The notes beneath the pieces are model-generated. The model saw only the letters and a list, made by a program, of their open reading frames with translations. It had not been told where the DNA came from and made no database searches. The position numbers were made by a program, and so were the translations under genes. This document shows positions 1 to 7,073 of a stretch of 8,902 nt of DNA, piece by piece. The stretch spans positions 1-8,902 of the forward strand of contig JADCGM010000176.1 of NCBI GenBank assembly GCA_020249025.1, given 5' to 3'. Within the stretch, counting starts at the first letter, position 1. The number at the start of each line of letters is the position of its first letter. The stretch is from Alphaproteobacteria bacterium (GTDB lineage Bacteria; Pseudomonadota; Alphaproteobacteria; Sphingomonadales; Sphingomonadaceae).

Positions 1-70
1 AGACGAGGTACGTCACGCCGGTGGCGATGACGGCGTTGTTCGGATCGCGATAGCGGTCGATGGCAGCCAT
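1..70 (-). CDS. unrecognised protein, N-terminal 23 codons only (3' end beyond window)
   Basis: Only the start is visible. An ATG at 70 opens a frame beginning MAAIDRYRDPNNAVI and runs without a stop to the left edge of the window. A good Shine-Dalgarno (GAGG within ACGAGGTCCC) lies a few bases upstream of the ATG, and the gap to the aroC stop is only 35 bases, so it is probably the next gene of the same transcript. The visible end (roughly residues 13-23, IATGVTYLV) is turning hydrophobic and could begin a membrane segment. I do not recognise the family, and 23 residues are too few to assign a function. The start codon and its ribosome binding site are the main support for a real gene. Confidence 0.6.
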   Translation of the reverse strand, partial: MAAIDRYRDPNNAVIATGVTYLV

Positions 71-105
71 GGGACCTCGTTGGGGGCAAGAGGTGTCTTA
101 CCCGA

Positions 106-1182
106 CTAAGATAGTCCGCATTGCCCCCGGTGCAAGAGCTTCTGGTCGGCGAGCACCAGCGCCATCATCGCCTCGGCGACGGGCGCGGCGCGGATGCCGA
201 CGCAGGGATCGTGGCGGCCCTTGGTGACGATCTCGGCCGCCTCGCCGCCGCGAGTGACGGTTTCGACCGGCGTCAGGATCGAGGAAGTGGGCTTCAGCGC
301 CATGCGCACGACGACAGGCTGGCCGGTCGAGATGCCGCCGGCGGTGCCGCCTGCATGGTTGGCGAGGAAGACCGGCTTGCCGTCGGGACCGGGCCGCATG
401 GCGTCGGCATTCTCCTCGCCGCGCAGGCGCGCAGCCGCGAAGCCGTCGCCGATCTCGACGCCCTTGACCGCGTTGATCGACATCATCGCCGCCGCGAGCT
501 CGGAATCGAGCTTGGCGTAGAGCGGTGCGCCCCAACCAGCGGGAACGCCGTCCGCCACGCATTCGACGACCGCGCCAAGCGAGGAGCCCGACTTGCGCGC
601 GGCATCGAGCATCGCTTCCCAGCGCGCCGCTGCGCCCGCGTCGGGGCAGAAGAAGGGATTGCGGTCGATCTCGGCGTCGTCGAAGGCGGCGCGGTCGATG
701 GCGTCGCCGCCCAGTTCGACGAGATAGGCGCGGATGCGGACCTCGGGGATGACGAGCCGTGCGACGCCGCCCGCCGCCACCCGCGCTGCCGTCTCGCGCG
801 CTGACGACCGCCCGCCGCCGCGCGGATCGCGCAGGCCGTATTTGGCGTCATAGGCATAGTCGGCGTGGCCGGGCCGGTATTTGGCGGCGACCTCGGAATA
901 ATCCTTGGAGCGCTGGTCGACATTCTCGATCAGCAGCGAGATCGGGGTGCCGGTGGTCCGGCCCTCGTAGACGCCGGAGAGGATGCGGACCTGATCCGGT
1001 TCCTGCCGCTGCGTCGTGAAGCGCGACTGGCCGGGACGACGCTTGTCGAGCCAGGGCTGGAGGTCTGCCTCCGACAAGGCAAGGCCCGGCGGGCAGCCGT
1101 CGACGACGGCCCCGAGCGCCGGCCCGTGGCTCTCGCCCCAGGTCGTGAACCGGAACAGGCGGCCGAATGTGTTGAAGCTCAC
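106..1182 (-). CDS. aroC: chorismate synthase
   Basis: Chorismate synthase (EC 4.2.3.5) removes phosphate from 5-enolpyruvylshikimate-3-phosphate to give chorismate, the last common step of aromatic amino acid, folate and quinone synthesis. It is cytoplasmic and needs reduced FMN. The 358-residue product has normal family length and carries all three family signatures: GESHG at 16-20, GGGRSSARETAARVAAG at 122-138 and KGRHDPC at 321-327. H19, H106 and D325 sit where the catalytic histidines and aspartate of the family are expected. I chose the GTG at 1182 because the protein then begins MSFNTFGRLFRFTTWGESHG, the usual N-terminus; the frame stays open to 1359, but that extension is only antisense-like, arginine-rich sequence inside fabI. 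The GTG shares four bases (GTGA) with the fabI stop, and no strong Shine-Dalgarno is visible, so translation is probably coupled to fabI. Confidence 0.97.
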   Translation of the reverse strand: MSFNTFGRLFRFTTWGESHGPALGAVVDGCPPGLALSEADLQPWLDKRRPGQSRFTTQRQEPDQVRILSGVYEGRTTGTPISLLIENVDQRSKDYSEVAAKYRPGHADYAYDAKYGLRDPRGGGRSSARETAARVAAGGVARLVIPEVRIRAYLVELGGDAIDRAAFDDAEIDRNPFFCPDAGAAARWEAMLDAARKSGSSLGAVVECVADGVPAGWGAPLYAKLDSELAAAMMSINAVKGVEIGDGFAAARLRGEENADAMRPGPDGKPVFLANHAGGTAGGISTGQPVVVRMALKPTSSILTPVETVTRGGEAAEIVTKGRHDPCVGIRAAPVAEAMMALVLADQKLLHRGQCGLS

Positions 1183-1982
1183 GACAGTGAGATGTCCGGC
1201 GCGTCCTCGGCCTTCATGCCGATGACATTGTAGCCCGCGTCGACATGGTGGATCTCGCCGGTGACGCCGCTGGCGAGGTCGCTCAGCAGGTAGAGGCCGG
1301 CTCCGCCGACGTCCTCGATGGTGACGTTGCGGCGCAGGGGAGCGTTCAGCTCGTTCCACTTCAGGATGTAGCGGAAGTCGCCGATGCCGCTCGCTGCCAG
1401 CGTCTTGATCGGGCCTGCGGAGATGGCGTTGACGCGGACGTTCTGCGGCCCGAGGTCCATCGCCAGATATTTGACGCTCGTCTCCAGCGCCGACTTGGCG
1501 ACGCCCATGACGTTGTAGTGGGGCACGACCTTTTCCGCGCCATAATAGCTGAGCGTCAGCAGCGAGCCGCCGTTCGGCATCAGCTTGAGCGCGCGCTGCG
1601 CGCAGGCGGTGAAGCTGTAGACCGAGATGTTCATCGACAGCAGGAAGTTATCGAGGCTGGTGTCGACATAGCGACCGCGCAGCTCGTTCTTGTCCGAATA
1701 ACCGATGGCGTGGACGAGGAAGTCGATGGTCGGCCAGCGCGCGGCGAGCGTGGCGAAGGCGGCGTCGAGATTGTCCATCTCCGAGACGTCGCATTCGATG
1801 AGGAAGTCGCTGTCGAGCGTGGCGGCGAGCGGACGCACGCGCTTTTCGAGCGCCTCGCCCTGATAGGTGAAGGCGAGCTCGGCGCCCTGTTCGTTCAGCG
1901 CCTTGGCGATGCCCCAGGCGAGCGAGCGGTCGTTGGCGACGCCCATGATGAGCCCGCGCTTGCCTGCCATCAGTCCGGCCAT
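1179..1982 (-). CDS. fabI: enoyl-[acyl-carrier-protein] reductase (NADH), FabI type
   Basis: FabI reduces trans-2-enoyl-ACP with NADH in the last step of each fatty-acid elongation cycle, in the cytoplasm. The 267-residue protein is a full-length atypical short-chain dehydrogenase. It has the nucleotide-binding stretch GVANDRSLAWGIA at 14-26 and the catalytic pair Y156 and K163 in the Y-x6-K arrangement (YNVMGVAK), with the family's additional tyrosine region at 146-147. The triclosan-contact positions of E. coli FabI (G93, M159, F203) correspond to G94, M159 and F203, so a drug-sensitive enzyme is plausible by inference. The ATG at 1982 gives the familiar MAGLMAGKRGLIMG start and has a G-rich stretch upstream; it overlaps the end of the yihY-like gene by 13 bases. 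A second ATG at 1970 would form a TGATG junction with that stop and is the alternative start. The stop overlaps the aroC start. Confidence 0.96.
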   Translation of the reverse strand: MAGLMAGKRGLIMGVANDRSLAWGIAKALNEQGAELAFTYQGEALEKRVRPLAATLDSDFLIECDVSEMDNLDAAFATLAARWPTIDFLVHAIGYSDKNELRGRYVDTSLDNFLLSMNISVYSFTACAQRALKLMPNGGSLLTLSYYGAEKVVPHYNVMGVAKSALETSVKYLAMDLGPQNVRVNAISAGPIKTLAASGIGDFRYILKWNELNAPLRRNVTIEDVGGAGLYLLSDLASGVTGEIHHVDAGYNVIGMKAEDAPDISLS

Positions 1983-2893
1983 GCTGCCCCCGTCTCGGCT
2001 GTTTCAACGCCGCCCTTCTGGCGACTTTTCGGGATTTCCGCCAGCGCCGCGTTGAGCTCCGCGCCGAGAACGAAGCCCAAGCCGACGATCCAGAAGAAGA
2101 TCAGCGCGATCATCACGCCCGCGAGCGAGCCGTAGGTGAGATCATAGGGCGCGAGCAGGGCCAGCGCCTGCGGGAGCAGCATGGTGGTGAGGATCCAGAC
2201 CGCCGTCGTCAGCACTGCGCCCGGCCACTTCGGGATGCCGCGGCGGCGGTATTCGTGCGGCGTCAGGGTCAGGAAGAGGAGGTAGAGCGCGACGAACAGC
2301 GCGACGATGGGGGCCAAGCGGGTGATGCCGATGGTCGCCAACACGTCGTCGGCGAAGGGCAGGAGGCGGCTGACGAACTGCTCGACGCCGGTCAGCACGA
2401 CCTGCGACGCGAAGGCAACGAGCATGAGGACGACCGAGCCGAAGATGATCGCGATGCTCCCCAGCCGATACTGCCAGAAGGGGCGGATCGCCTGCACGTC
2501 ATAGGCGCGGCGGAGGATGTCGCGCATCGTCTCGATGAAGCTGCCGACCGACCACAGCCCGACGATCAGGCCGAGGGTGAGGAGCCCCGCGCCGGAGCGC
2601 TTGGACAGCACGTCGGAGATCGGCGCGGCGAGAAGCTTGGCGACATCGGGGGGCAGCGTGGCGAGGAACTGGCTGACCGCCTGCAGCCCGTCCTCGGTGC
2701 GGCCGAAGCTGCCCGCCACCGCGGCGACGACGATGAAGAAGGGGAACAGCGTCAGCAACGACAGATAGGCGAGGTTGCCGGCGTGGATGAACCCGTCGTC
2801 CCAGAGGTGGCCGAGGACGCGCGTGGCGATCGCCCAGCCCCGGCTCGCCTTGGTGCGGCACCAGCCGAGGCCGGAGGTCAGGACGCCTGTCAT
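1970..2893 (-). CDS. YihY/BrkB-family inner-membrane protein
   Basis: The 307-residue protein belongs to the YihY/BrkB family (Pfam Virul_fac_BrkB), once misnamed ribonuclease BN. The molecular function is not settled; a role as an envelope transporter or permease is often suggested. About six hydrophobic segments are visible, near residues 41-61, 104-121, 145-169, 191-211, 226-246 and 257-281. Family hallmarks are present: the first helix follows a conserved HAGNLAYLSLLTLFP stretch (37-51), WPGA appears at 223-226, and the final helix runs into GAELNAAL (277-284). The tail after 285 is polar and probably cytoplasmic. The ATG at 2893 has only a weak AGG a few bases upstream. The gene follows the dnaJ-like gene after 78 bases and overlaps fabI by 13 bases, which suggests it is expressed with fabI and aroC. 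Confidence 0.9.
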   Translation of the reverse strand: MTGVLTSGLGWCRTKASRGWAIATRVLGHLWDDGFIHAGNLAYLSLLTLFPFFIVVAAVAGSFGRTEDGLQAVSQFLATLPPDVAKLLAAPISDVLSKRSGAGLLTLGLIVGLWSVGSFIETMRDILRRAYDVQAIRPFWQYRLGSIAIIFGSVVLMLVAFASQVVLTGVEQFVSRLLPFADDVLATIGITRLAPIVALFVALYLLFLTLTPHEYRRRGIPKWPGAVLTTAVWILTTMLLPQALALLAPYDLTYGSLAGVMIALIFFWIVGLGFVLGAELNAALAEIPKSRQKGGVETAETGAAWPD

Positions 2894-2912
2894 TCGCCTA
2901 TCGCCAACCCGT

Positions 2913-2934
2913 CATCCCGACGGTCGTCAGGATG
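2913..2934. repeat. imperfect inverted repeat between the dnaJ-like and yihY-like genes
   Basis: The arms CATCC-c-GAC (2913-2921) and GTC-a-GGATG (2926-2934) pair around a four-base GGTC loop with one mismatch. The element sits in the 78-base spacer, 20 bases before the yihY-like start. No T-run follows it on the minus strand, so a classical intrinsic terminator is unlikely. It could be an mRNA stem, a weak attenuator or one copy of a dispersed short palindrome; the sequence alone does not decide. Confidence 0.45.
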
Positions 2935-2971
2935 CCGGCTGGGGCTGCGTGGTCCGGCGAGGTCAATCCGC

Positions 2972-3925
2972 TCAATCCATCCCCGCTGCCGCGCGCGGAT
3001 TGCGCGCCTTGTCGCCCGCCCAACGCTCGGCGAAGGCGCGAAGCTCCGCATCGTCGGCGGGGATGTCGATGAGCAGCGTCACGAGCTGGTCGCCGCGGGT
3101 ACGGTCGGCGCGAGTGAAGCCCTTGCCCTTGAGGCGAAAGGTCTTGCCCGAGGTGGTCCCGGCCGGGACGGTGAGGAAGACGGGTCCGTCGACCGTCGGC
3201 ACCTTGACCTTGCCGCCGAGCACCGCCTCGTCGAGCCGGATCGGCATCTCGATGCGGACATTGTCGCCGTCCCGGGTGAAGTAGCGATGCGGCGCGATCT
3301 CGAGCGTGACGAGGGCATCGCCGGCCCCACCCGGCCCGGGCTCGCCCTGACCGGCCATGCGGACCTGCCGCCCCGCCTCGAAGCCGGGCGGCGGCTTCAG
3401 ATCGACGGTCTTGCCGTTGCGCAGCGTCACGCGTTGCGGATCGAGCCGAGCCGCGGCCTCGAAGGGCACCGCGAGGCGGTAGGCGACATCAGCGCCCTTG
3501 GGCGCGGTGCGCGGCCCGCCGCCGAAACCGCCGGCGCGGCCGCGGCCCCGCCCGAACAGTTCGGAGAACAGGTCGGAGGCGTCGAACTCGAAGCCGCCGC
3601 CGGCCTGCTGGCGGCCCGAGAAGCCCTCGAAGCCGCCGCCCCCGCCGAAGCCGCCGGCCCCGCCGCCGCCATAGCTGCCCCCGCCGAAGCCGAAGCCCTT
3701 GGGGTTGCCGCTCTCGTCGATCTCGCCGCGGTCGTAGCGCGCCTTCTGGTCCTTGTCGGACAGGATCGCATAGGCGGCTGAGACCTGCTTGAAGCGTTCG
3801 AGCGCCGCCGGATTGTCCTTGTTGCGGTCGGGATGAAGCTCTTTCGCGAGCTTGCGATAGGCCTTCTTGATGTCGGCGTCGCTTGCGCCGCGGGTCGTTC
3901 CCAGCACCGAATAGAGGTCAGCCAT
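2972..3925 (-). CDS. DnaJ/CbpA-type co-chaperone (J domain, G/F linker, C-terminal domains, no zinc finger)
   Basis: This J-domain protein should stimulate the ATPase of a DnaK-type Hsp70 and deliver client proteins in the cytoplasm. The J domain covers about residues 4-66, with the essential HPD at 31-33 after the basic helix KKAYRKLAKEL. A glycine/phenylalanine-rich linker spans about 74-139 and contains the conserved DLFSELFG motif (118-125). Two beta-sandwich client-binding domains follow (about 145-290). The four-cysteine zinc repeats of true DnaJ are absent, so this is the CbpA/class II type; the main dnaJ is probably elsewhere. I chose the ATG at 3925 because MADLYSVLG is the usual start. 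An in-frame GTG at 3940 would add five residues (MTTTT); neither start has a strong Shine-Dalgarno. Length is 317 residues. The arsC-like gene lies 95 bases upstream and the yihY-like gene 78 bases downstream. Confidence 0.92.
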   Translation of the reverse strand: MADLYSVLGTTRGASDADIKKAYRKLAKELHPDRNKDNPAALERFKQVSAAYAILSDKDQKARYDRGEIDESGNPKGFGFGGGSYGGGGAGGFGGGGGFEGFSGRQQAGGGFEFDASDLFSELFGRGRGRAGGFGGGPRTAPKGADVAYRLAVPFEAAARLDPQRVTLRNGKTVDLKPPPGFEAGRQVRMAGQGEPGPGGAGDALVTLEIAPHRYFTRDGDNVRIEMPIRLDEAVLGGKVKVPTVDGPVFLTVPAGTTSGKTFRLKGKGFTRADRTRGDQLVTLLIDIPADDAELRAFAERWAGDKARNPRAAAGMD

Positions 3926-3961
3926 GGTCGTCGTTGTCACCGGTCGCGGGCCTGAAATCTA

Positions 3962-3981
3962 CTGTTGCCGATACGCAACAG
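3962..3981. repeat. perfect 7-bp inverted repeat upstream of the dnaJ-like gene
   Basis: CTGTTGC (3962-3968) and GCAACAG (3975-3981) are exact reverse complements separated by six bases. The element lies in the 95-base spacer between the arsC-like stop and the dnaJ-like start, about 37 bases before the ATG at 3925. It is less GC-rich than its surroundings. No long T-run follows it on the minus strand (TAGATTT), so a strong terminator is doubtful; an operator for a dimeric regulator or an mRNA stem near the dnaJ-like 5' end are the alternatives. It does not match the CIRCE heat-shock element. Confidence 0.5.
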
Positions 3982-4020
3982 GTAGGTGCATCGCCGCTGC
4001 GTTCAAGCGCGTTGCGACGG

Positions 4021-4362
4021 TCAGAGGATTTCGAGCACCGTCTCCGGCGGGCGGGCGAGCCGCACGCCCTTCGCGCTTTTCACCAGCGGGCGCTGGATGA
4101 GGATCGGGTGCGCGATCATCGCATCGAGCAGCGCCGCCTCGTCCATCCCCGAAACGTCGATGCCGACGCCCTCGACCTCTCGCGCGCGCAACGCCTGCCG
4201 CGCCGTCAGCCCGCCCTCGGCGAAAAGCGCGGCCAGTTCGGCGCGGGTCGGCGGGGTCTTCAGATATTCGACGACCACCGGCTCGATCCCGCGCTCGCGG
4301 ATCAGCGCAAGGACGTTCCGAGAGGTGCCGCACTTCGGATTGTGCCAGATGGTGACGGTCAT
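4021..4362 (-). CDS. arsC: short ArsC-family (glutaredoxin-type) arsenate reductase
   Basis: The 113-residue protein matches the thioredoxin-fold ArsC family, which reduces arsenate to arsenite with electrons from glutathione and glutaredoxin. The catalytic loop HNPKCGTSRN puts the nucleophilic cysteine at C11. Aligned with E. coli plasmid ArsC (C12, R60, R94, R107), the oxyanion-binding arginines correspond to R59, R91 (in HPILIQRP) and R104 (in RLARP), so the known active-site residues are all present. It ends soon after RPPETVLEIL and lacks the roughly 28-residue C-terminal tail of the 141-residue E. coli enzyme, as many chromosomal short forms do. No arsR, arsB or acr3 gene is in view, so arsenate may not be its main substrate. 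An AGGGGA ribosome binding site lies six bases before the ATG at 4362. topA ends 49 bases upstream. Confidence 0.88.
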   Translation of the reverse strand: MTVTIWHNPKCGTSRNVLALIRERGIEPVVVEYLKTPPTRAELAALFAEGGLTARQALRAREVEGVGIDVSGMDEAALLDAMIAHPILIQRPLVKSAKGVRLARPPETVLEIL

Positions 4363-4363
4363 G

Positions 4364-4387
4364 ACCGGTCCCCTGCCACAGGCCGGT
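4364..4387 (-). promoter_or_regulatory. hairpin containing the arsC-like ribosome binding site
   Basis: Read on the minus strand, ACCGG-CCTG pairs with CAGG-(GGA bulge)-CCGGT around a three-base TGG loop, giving nine base pairs. The 3' arm plus the bulge forms the AGGGGA Shine-Dalgarno of the arsC-like gene, and the stem ends one base before its ATG. The pairing is read directly from the sequence; that it limits translation initiation is inference. It could also mark a weak 3' end for topA, but no T-run follows. Confidence 0.5.
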
Positions 4388-4411
4388 TACCGCTCCAAGA
4401 CATCAGATCGA

Positions 4412-6967
4412 TCAGCCCTTCTTCGCGGCCTTCTTTGCCGCCGGCTTCTTCGCGGCGGCCTTTTTCGCTGGCGCGCGGCCGCGCTTGCCCTTGGCGGGGG
4501 CGGCGGCGGCGCGGGCGGCGAGAAGGGCGACGGCCTCGTCGAGGGTCAGCGCCTGCGGGTCCTGCGCCTTGGGCACGGTCGCATTGGTGGTGCCGTCGGT
4601 GACATAGGGGCCGAAGCGGCCGTCCATGAGCTTCACCGCCGCGCCGCTCTGCGGGTGAGCGCCGAGTTCCTTCAGCGCCGCGGGAGCCTTGCGGGCGGCG
4701 GCGCCCTTGGGCTCGGCGAGCTTGACGACGGCGGCGTTCATGCCGGTCTCGAACACCTCGGCGGTGCTGGCGAGCTTCGCATAGGCGCCATCGTGCGCGA
4801 GATAGGGGCCGTAGCGGCCGATGCTTGCGGTGATCGGCTTGCCCGTCTCGGGGTGGTTGCCGATGGTGCGCGGCAACGACAGCAGCTTCACCGCCCAGTC
4901 GAGATCGACCTCGGCGACAGGCACGTCGCGCGGGATCGAGGCGCGCGGCGGCTTCTCGCCCTCGCCGCGCTGGACATATTGGCCGAAGCGGCCGGTGCGC
5001 AGCGTGATCGGCTCGCCGGTCGCGGGATCGGTCCCGAGATCCTTGGGGCCAGCGTCCGCGCCGCCGCTCTCGCCGCCCTCGCCGCCGAACTGGCGGGTAT
5101 AGCGGCAGGCCGGATAGTTGGAGCAGGCGATGAAGGAGCCGAACTTGCCGCCCCGAAGCGACAGGCGGCCGTCGCCGCAGGCCGGGCAGCGGCGCGGATC
5201 GGACCCGTCCGCCTTGTCGGGGAACAGGTAGGGCGCGAGGAACTGATCGAGCGCCTGCGTCACCTCGGACGGCTTCAGCTCGATGATTTCCTGCGTCTTG
5301 GGCTGGAAGTCCTTCCAGAACTCCCGAAGCACCGCCTTCCAGTCGATCTTGTCCGCCGAGATGTCGTCGAGCTGTTCCTCGAGCCCGGCGGTGAAGTCGT
5401 ACGAGACGTAGCGCTCGAAGAAGCGCTCCAGGAAGGCGGTGACGAGCCGGCCCTTCTCCTCGGGGATGAAGCGCGCCTTCTCGGTGCGGACATAGCTGCG
5501 GTCGCGCAGCGTCTGCAGGATCGAGGCGTAGGTCGAGGGGCGGCCGATGCCGAGCTCCTCGAGCTTCTTGACGAGGCTCGCCTCCGAATAGCGCGGCGGC
5601 GGCTGGGTGAAATGCTGCTCGGCGCGCGCGGTCGTCAGATTGGGCGTATCGCCCTTCGTCAGCTTGGGCAGGCGCTGGCCGTCCTCCTCGCCGTCGGCGG
5701 GGGCATCATCGCGATCCTCGGTGTAGAGCGCGAGGAAGCCGGGGAAGAGCACGACCTGGCCGGTGGCGCGCAGCACGGCGCGGCCGGCTTCGTCCTTCAA
5801 GTCGACCGCGGTGCGCTCCAGCCGGGCCGAGGCCATCTGGCTGGCAAGGGTGCGCTTCCAGATGAGGTCGTAGAGCTTGCGGTGTTCGCCCGAGAGGCCG
5901 GACTGGTCGGGCGCGCGGCTGAGGTCGGTCGGGCGGATCGCCTCATGCGCTTCCTGCGCGTTCTTCGCCTTCGACTGGTAGACGCGCGGGGCCTGCGGGA
6001 CATGGTCCGCGCCAAAGCGCTTGTAGATGACGTCGCGGGCCTGCGCGATCGCCTCGGCGGCGAGGCTGACGCCGTCGGTCCGCATGTAGGTGATCGTGCC
6101 GTCTTCGTAGAGCTGCTGGGCGAGGCGCATCGTTTGCGTCGCGGTCAGCCCGAGCTTGCGCGCGGCCTCCTGCTGCAGCGTCGAGGTGGTGAAGGGCGGG
6201 TAGGGGTTGCGGCTGACCGGCTTCGTCTCGACCGCATGGACGCGGTAGCGCCCGGCCAGCACGTCGGCCTTGGCCTCGTTGGCGAGCGCGGCGTTGCCGA
6301 GATCGAACTTGTCGAGCTTCTTGCCCTGCCATTCGACGAGGCGGGCGGTGAAGGGCTTGCCGCCGTCGGTCGCGAAATCGCCGTCGACCGTCCAGTATTC
6401 GCGGGTCTGGAACGCCTCGATCTCGCGCTCGCGGTCGACGATGAGCCGCAGCGCCACCGACTGGACGCGCCCCGCCGACTTCGCGCCGGGAAGCTTGCGC
6501 CACAGAACCGGCGACAGCGTGAAGCCGACGAGATAATCGAGCGCGCGGCGGGCGAGATAGGCGTCGACGAGCGGCTGGTCGAGGTCACGCGGCTTCGCCA
6601 TCGCGCCGGTGACCGCGGCCTTGGTGATTTCGTTGAAGGTCACGCGGCGCACGTCCGACGGCAGCGCCCGGCGCGACTTCAGATATTCGTAGAGATGCCA
6701 GGAGATCGCCTCGCCCTCGCGGTCGGGATCGGTCGCGAGGATGACGCGGTCGGCCGACTTGGCGGCATCCGCGATCGATTTGAGCTGGCGGGCGCGGTCG
6801 GCCGAGACCTCCCAGTGCATCCGGAAATCGGCATCGGGCTCCACCGAGCCGTCCTTCACCGGCAGGTCGCGGACATGGCCGTAGGACGCCAGGACCTGAT
6901 AGTCCGAGCCCAGATACTTATTGATCGTCTTCGCCTTGGCGGGCGACTCCACGATCACGAGCTGCAT
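4412..6967 (-). CDS. topA: DNA topoisomerase I (type IA)
   Basis: TopA relaxes negative supercoils by cutting and passing one DNA strand through a 5'-phosphotyrosine bond, acting on the nucleoid behind RNA polymerase. The 851-residue protein has the N-terminal Toprim domain, with VIVESPAKAKTI (E7) at 4-15 and DPDREGE at 80-86 for Mg2+ binding. The catalytic tyrosine is Y294 in TITYMRTDG. One tetracysteine zinc motif follows (C594, C597, C615, C621; C-x2-C-x17-C-x5-C). Three C-terminal repeats carry GRFGQY (659), GRYGPY (717) and GRFGPY (783). The protein ends in a lysine/alanine-rich tail (about 824-851) likely to bind DNA. One zinc motif plus several such repeats is common in alphaproteobacteria. 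The ATG at 6967 gives the canonical MQLVIVESPAKAKTI start; a GAGGGG stretch upstream is the probable, rather distant, ribosome binding site. Confidence 0.97.
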   Translation of the reverse strand: MQLVIVESPAKAKTINKYLGSDYQVLASYGHVRDLPVKDGSVEPDADFRMHWEVSADRARQLKSIADAAKSADRVILATDPDREGEAISWHLYEYLKSRRALPSDVRRVTFNEITKAAVTGAMAKPRDLDQPLVDAYLARRALDYLVGFTLSPVLWRKLPGAKSAGRVQSVALRLIVDREREIEAFQTREYWTVDGDFATDGGKPFTARLVEWQGKKLDKFDLGNAALANEAKADVLAGRYRVHAVETKPVSRNPYPPFTTSTLQQEAARKLGLTATQTMRLAQQLYEDGTITYMRTDGVSLAAEAIAQARDVIYKRFGADHVPQAPRVYQSKAKNAQEAHEAIRPTDLSRAPDQSGLSGEHRKLYDLIWKRTLASQMASARLERTAVDLKDEAGRAVLRATGQVVLFPGFLALYTEDRDDAPADGEEDGQRLPKLTKGDTPNLTTARAEQHFTQPPPRYSEASLVKKLEELGIGRPSTYASILQTLRDRSYVRTEKARFIPEEKGRLVTAFLERFFERYVSYDFTAGLEEQLDDISADKIDWKAVLREFWKDFQPKTQEIIELKPSEVTQALDQFLAPYLFPDKADGSDPRRCPACGDGRLSLRGGKFGSFIACSNYPACRYTRQFGGEGGESGGADAGPKDLGTDPATGEPITLRTGRFGQYVQRGEGEKPPRASIPRDVPVAEVDLDWAVKLLSLPRTIGNHPETGKPITASIGRYGPYLAHDGAYAKLASTAEVFETGMNAAVVKLAEPKGAAARKAPAALKELGAHPQSGAAVKLMDGRFGPYVTDGTTNATVPKAQDPQALTLDEAVALLAARAAAAPAKGKRGRAPAKKAAAKKPAAKKAAKKG

Positions 6968-7018
6968 GCGGCGGGTGTCCCCTCTGTCGCCGGCCGACGG
7001 GCGCTGGGCGATAGACGC

Positions 7019-7049
7019 TTTATATGGGCGGGGGCAAGCGAATGCGCAA
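7019..7049 (-). promoter_or_regulatory. possible topA promoter
   Basis: On the minus strand a TTGCGC (7044-7049) is followed after 17 bases by CATATA (7021-7026), overlapping TATAAA (7019-7024). This AT-rich patch stands out in otherwise very GC-rich DNA and lies about 50 bases before the topA ATG, just after the terminator of the upstream gene. It fits a housekeeping sigma-70-type promoter loosely; matches this short occur by chance. Confidence 0.35.
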
Positions 7050-7069
7050 AGGGGCGGCCCGGCTGCCCC
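7048..7069 (-). terminator. likely intrinsic terminator after the seven-helix membrane protein
   Basis: On the minus strand, shortly after the stop codon at 7074, GGGGCAGCC pairs back onto the GGCCGCCCC region (7051-7069) with one A-C mismatch and a tight loop, followed by TTT (7048-7050). The stem is very GC-rich, the T-run short. Its place between a stop codon and the possible topA promoter supports a real transcript end. Confidence 0.55.
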
Positions 7070-7073
7070 CCGC

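Noticed and set aside
1183..1359. N-terminal extension of AroC beyond the GTG at 1182
   Set aside because: It lies wholly inside fabI, is arginine-rich, and precedes the canonical SFNTFGRLF start of chorismate synthase.
1245..2135. Open frame of about 300 codons on the plus strand over fabI
   Set aside because: It is antisense to an unmistakable fabI, with no motif or ribosome binding site of its own.
2255..3781. Open frame of about 500 codons on the plus strand over the yihY-like and dnaJ-like genes
   Set aside because: It spans two real minus-strand genes and their spacer, and its product is rich in Asp, Glu, Arg and Ala without recognisable motifs; this is a base-composition shadow.
3710..3925. 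CIRCE or sigma-32 type heat-shock control of the dnaJ-like gene
   Set aside because: I found no 9-bp CIRCE arms and no convincing heat-shock promoter near the start; the only inverted repeat nearby has a different sequence.
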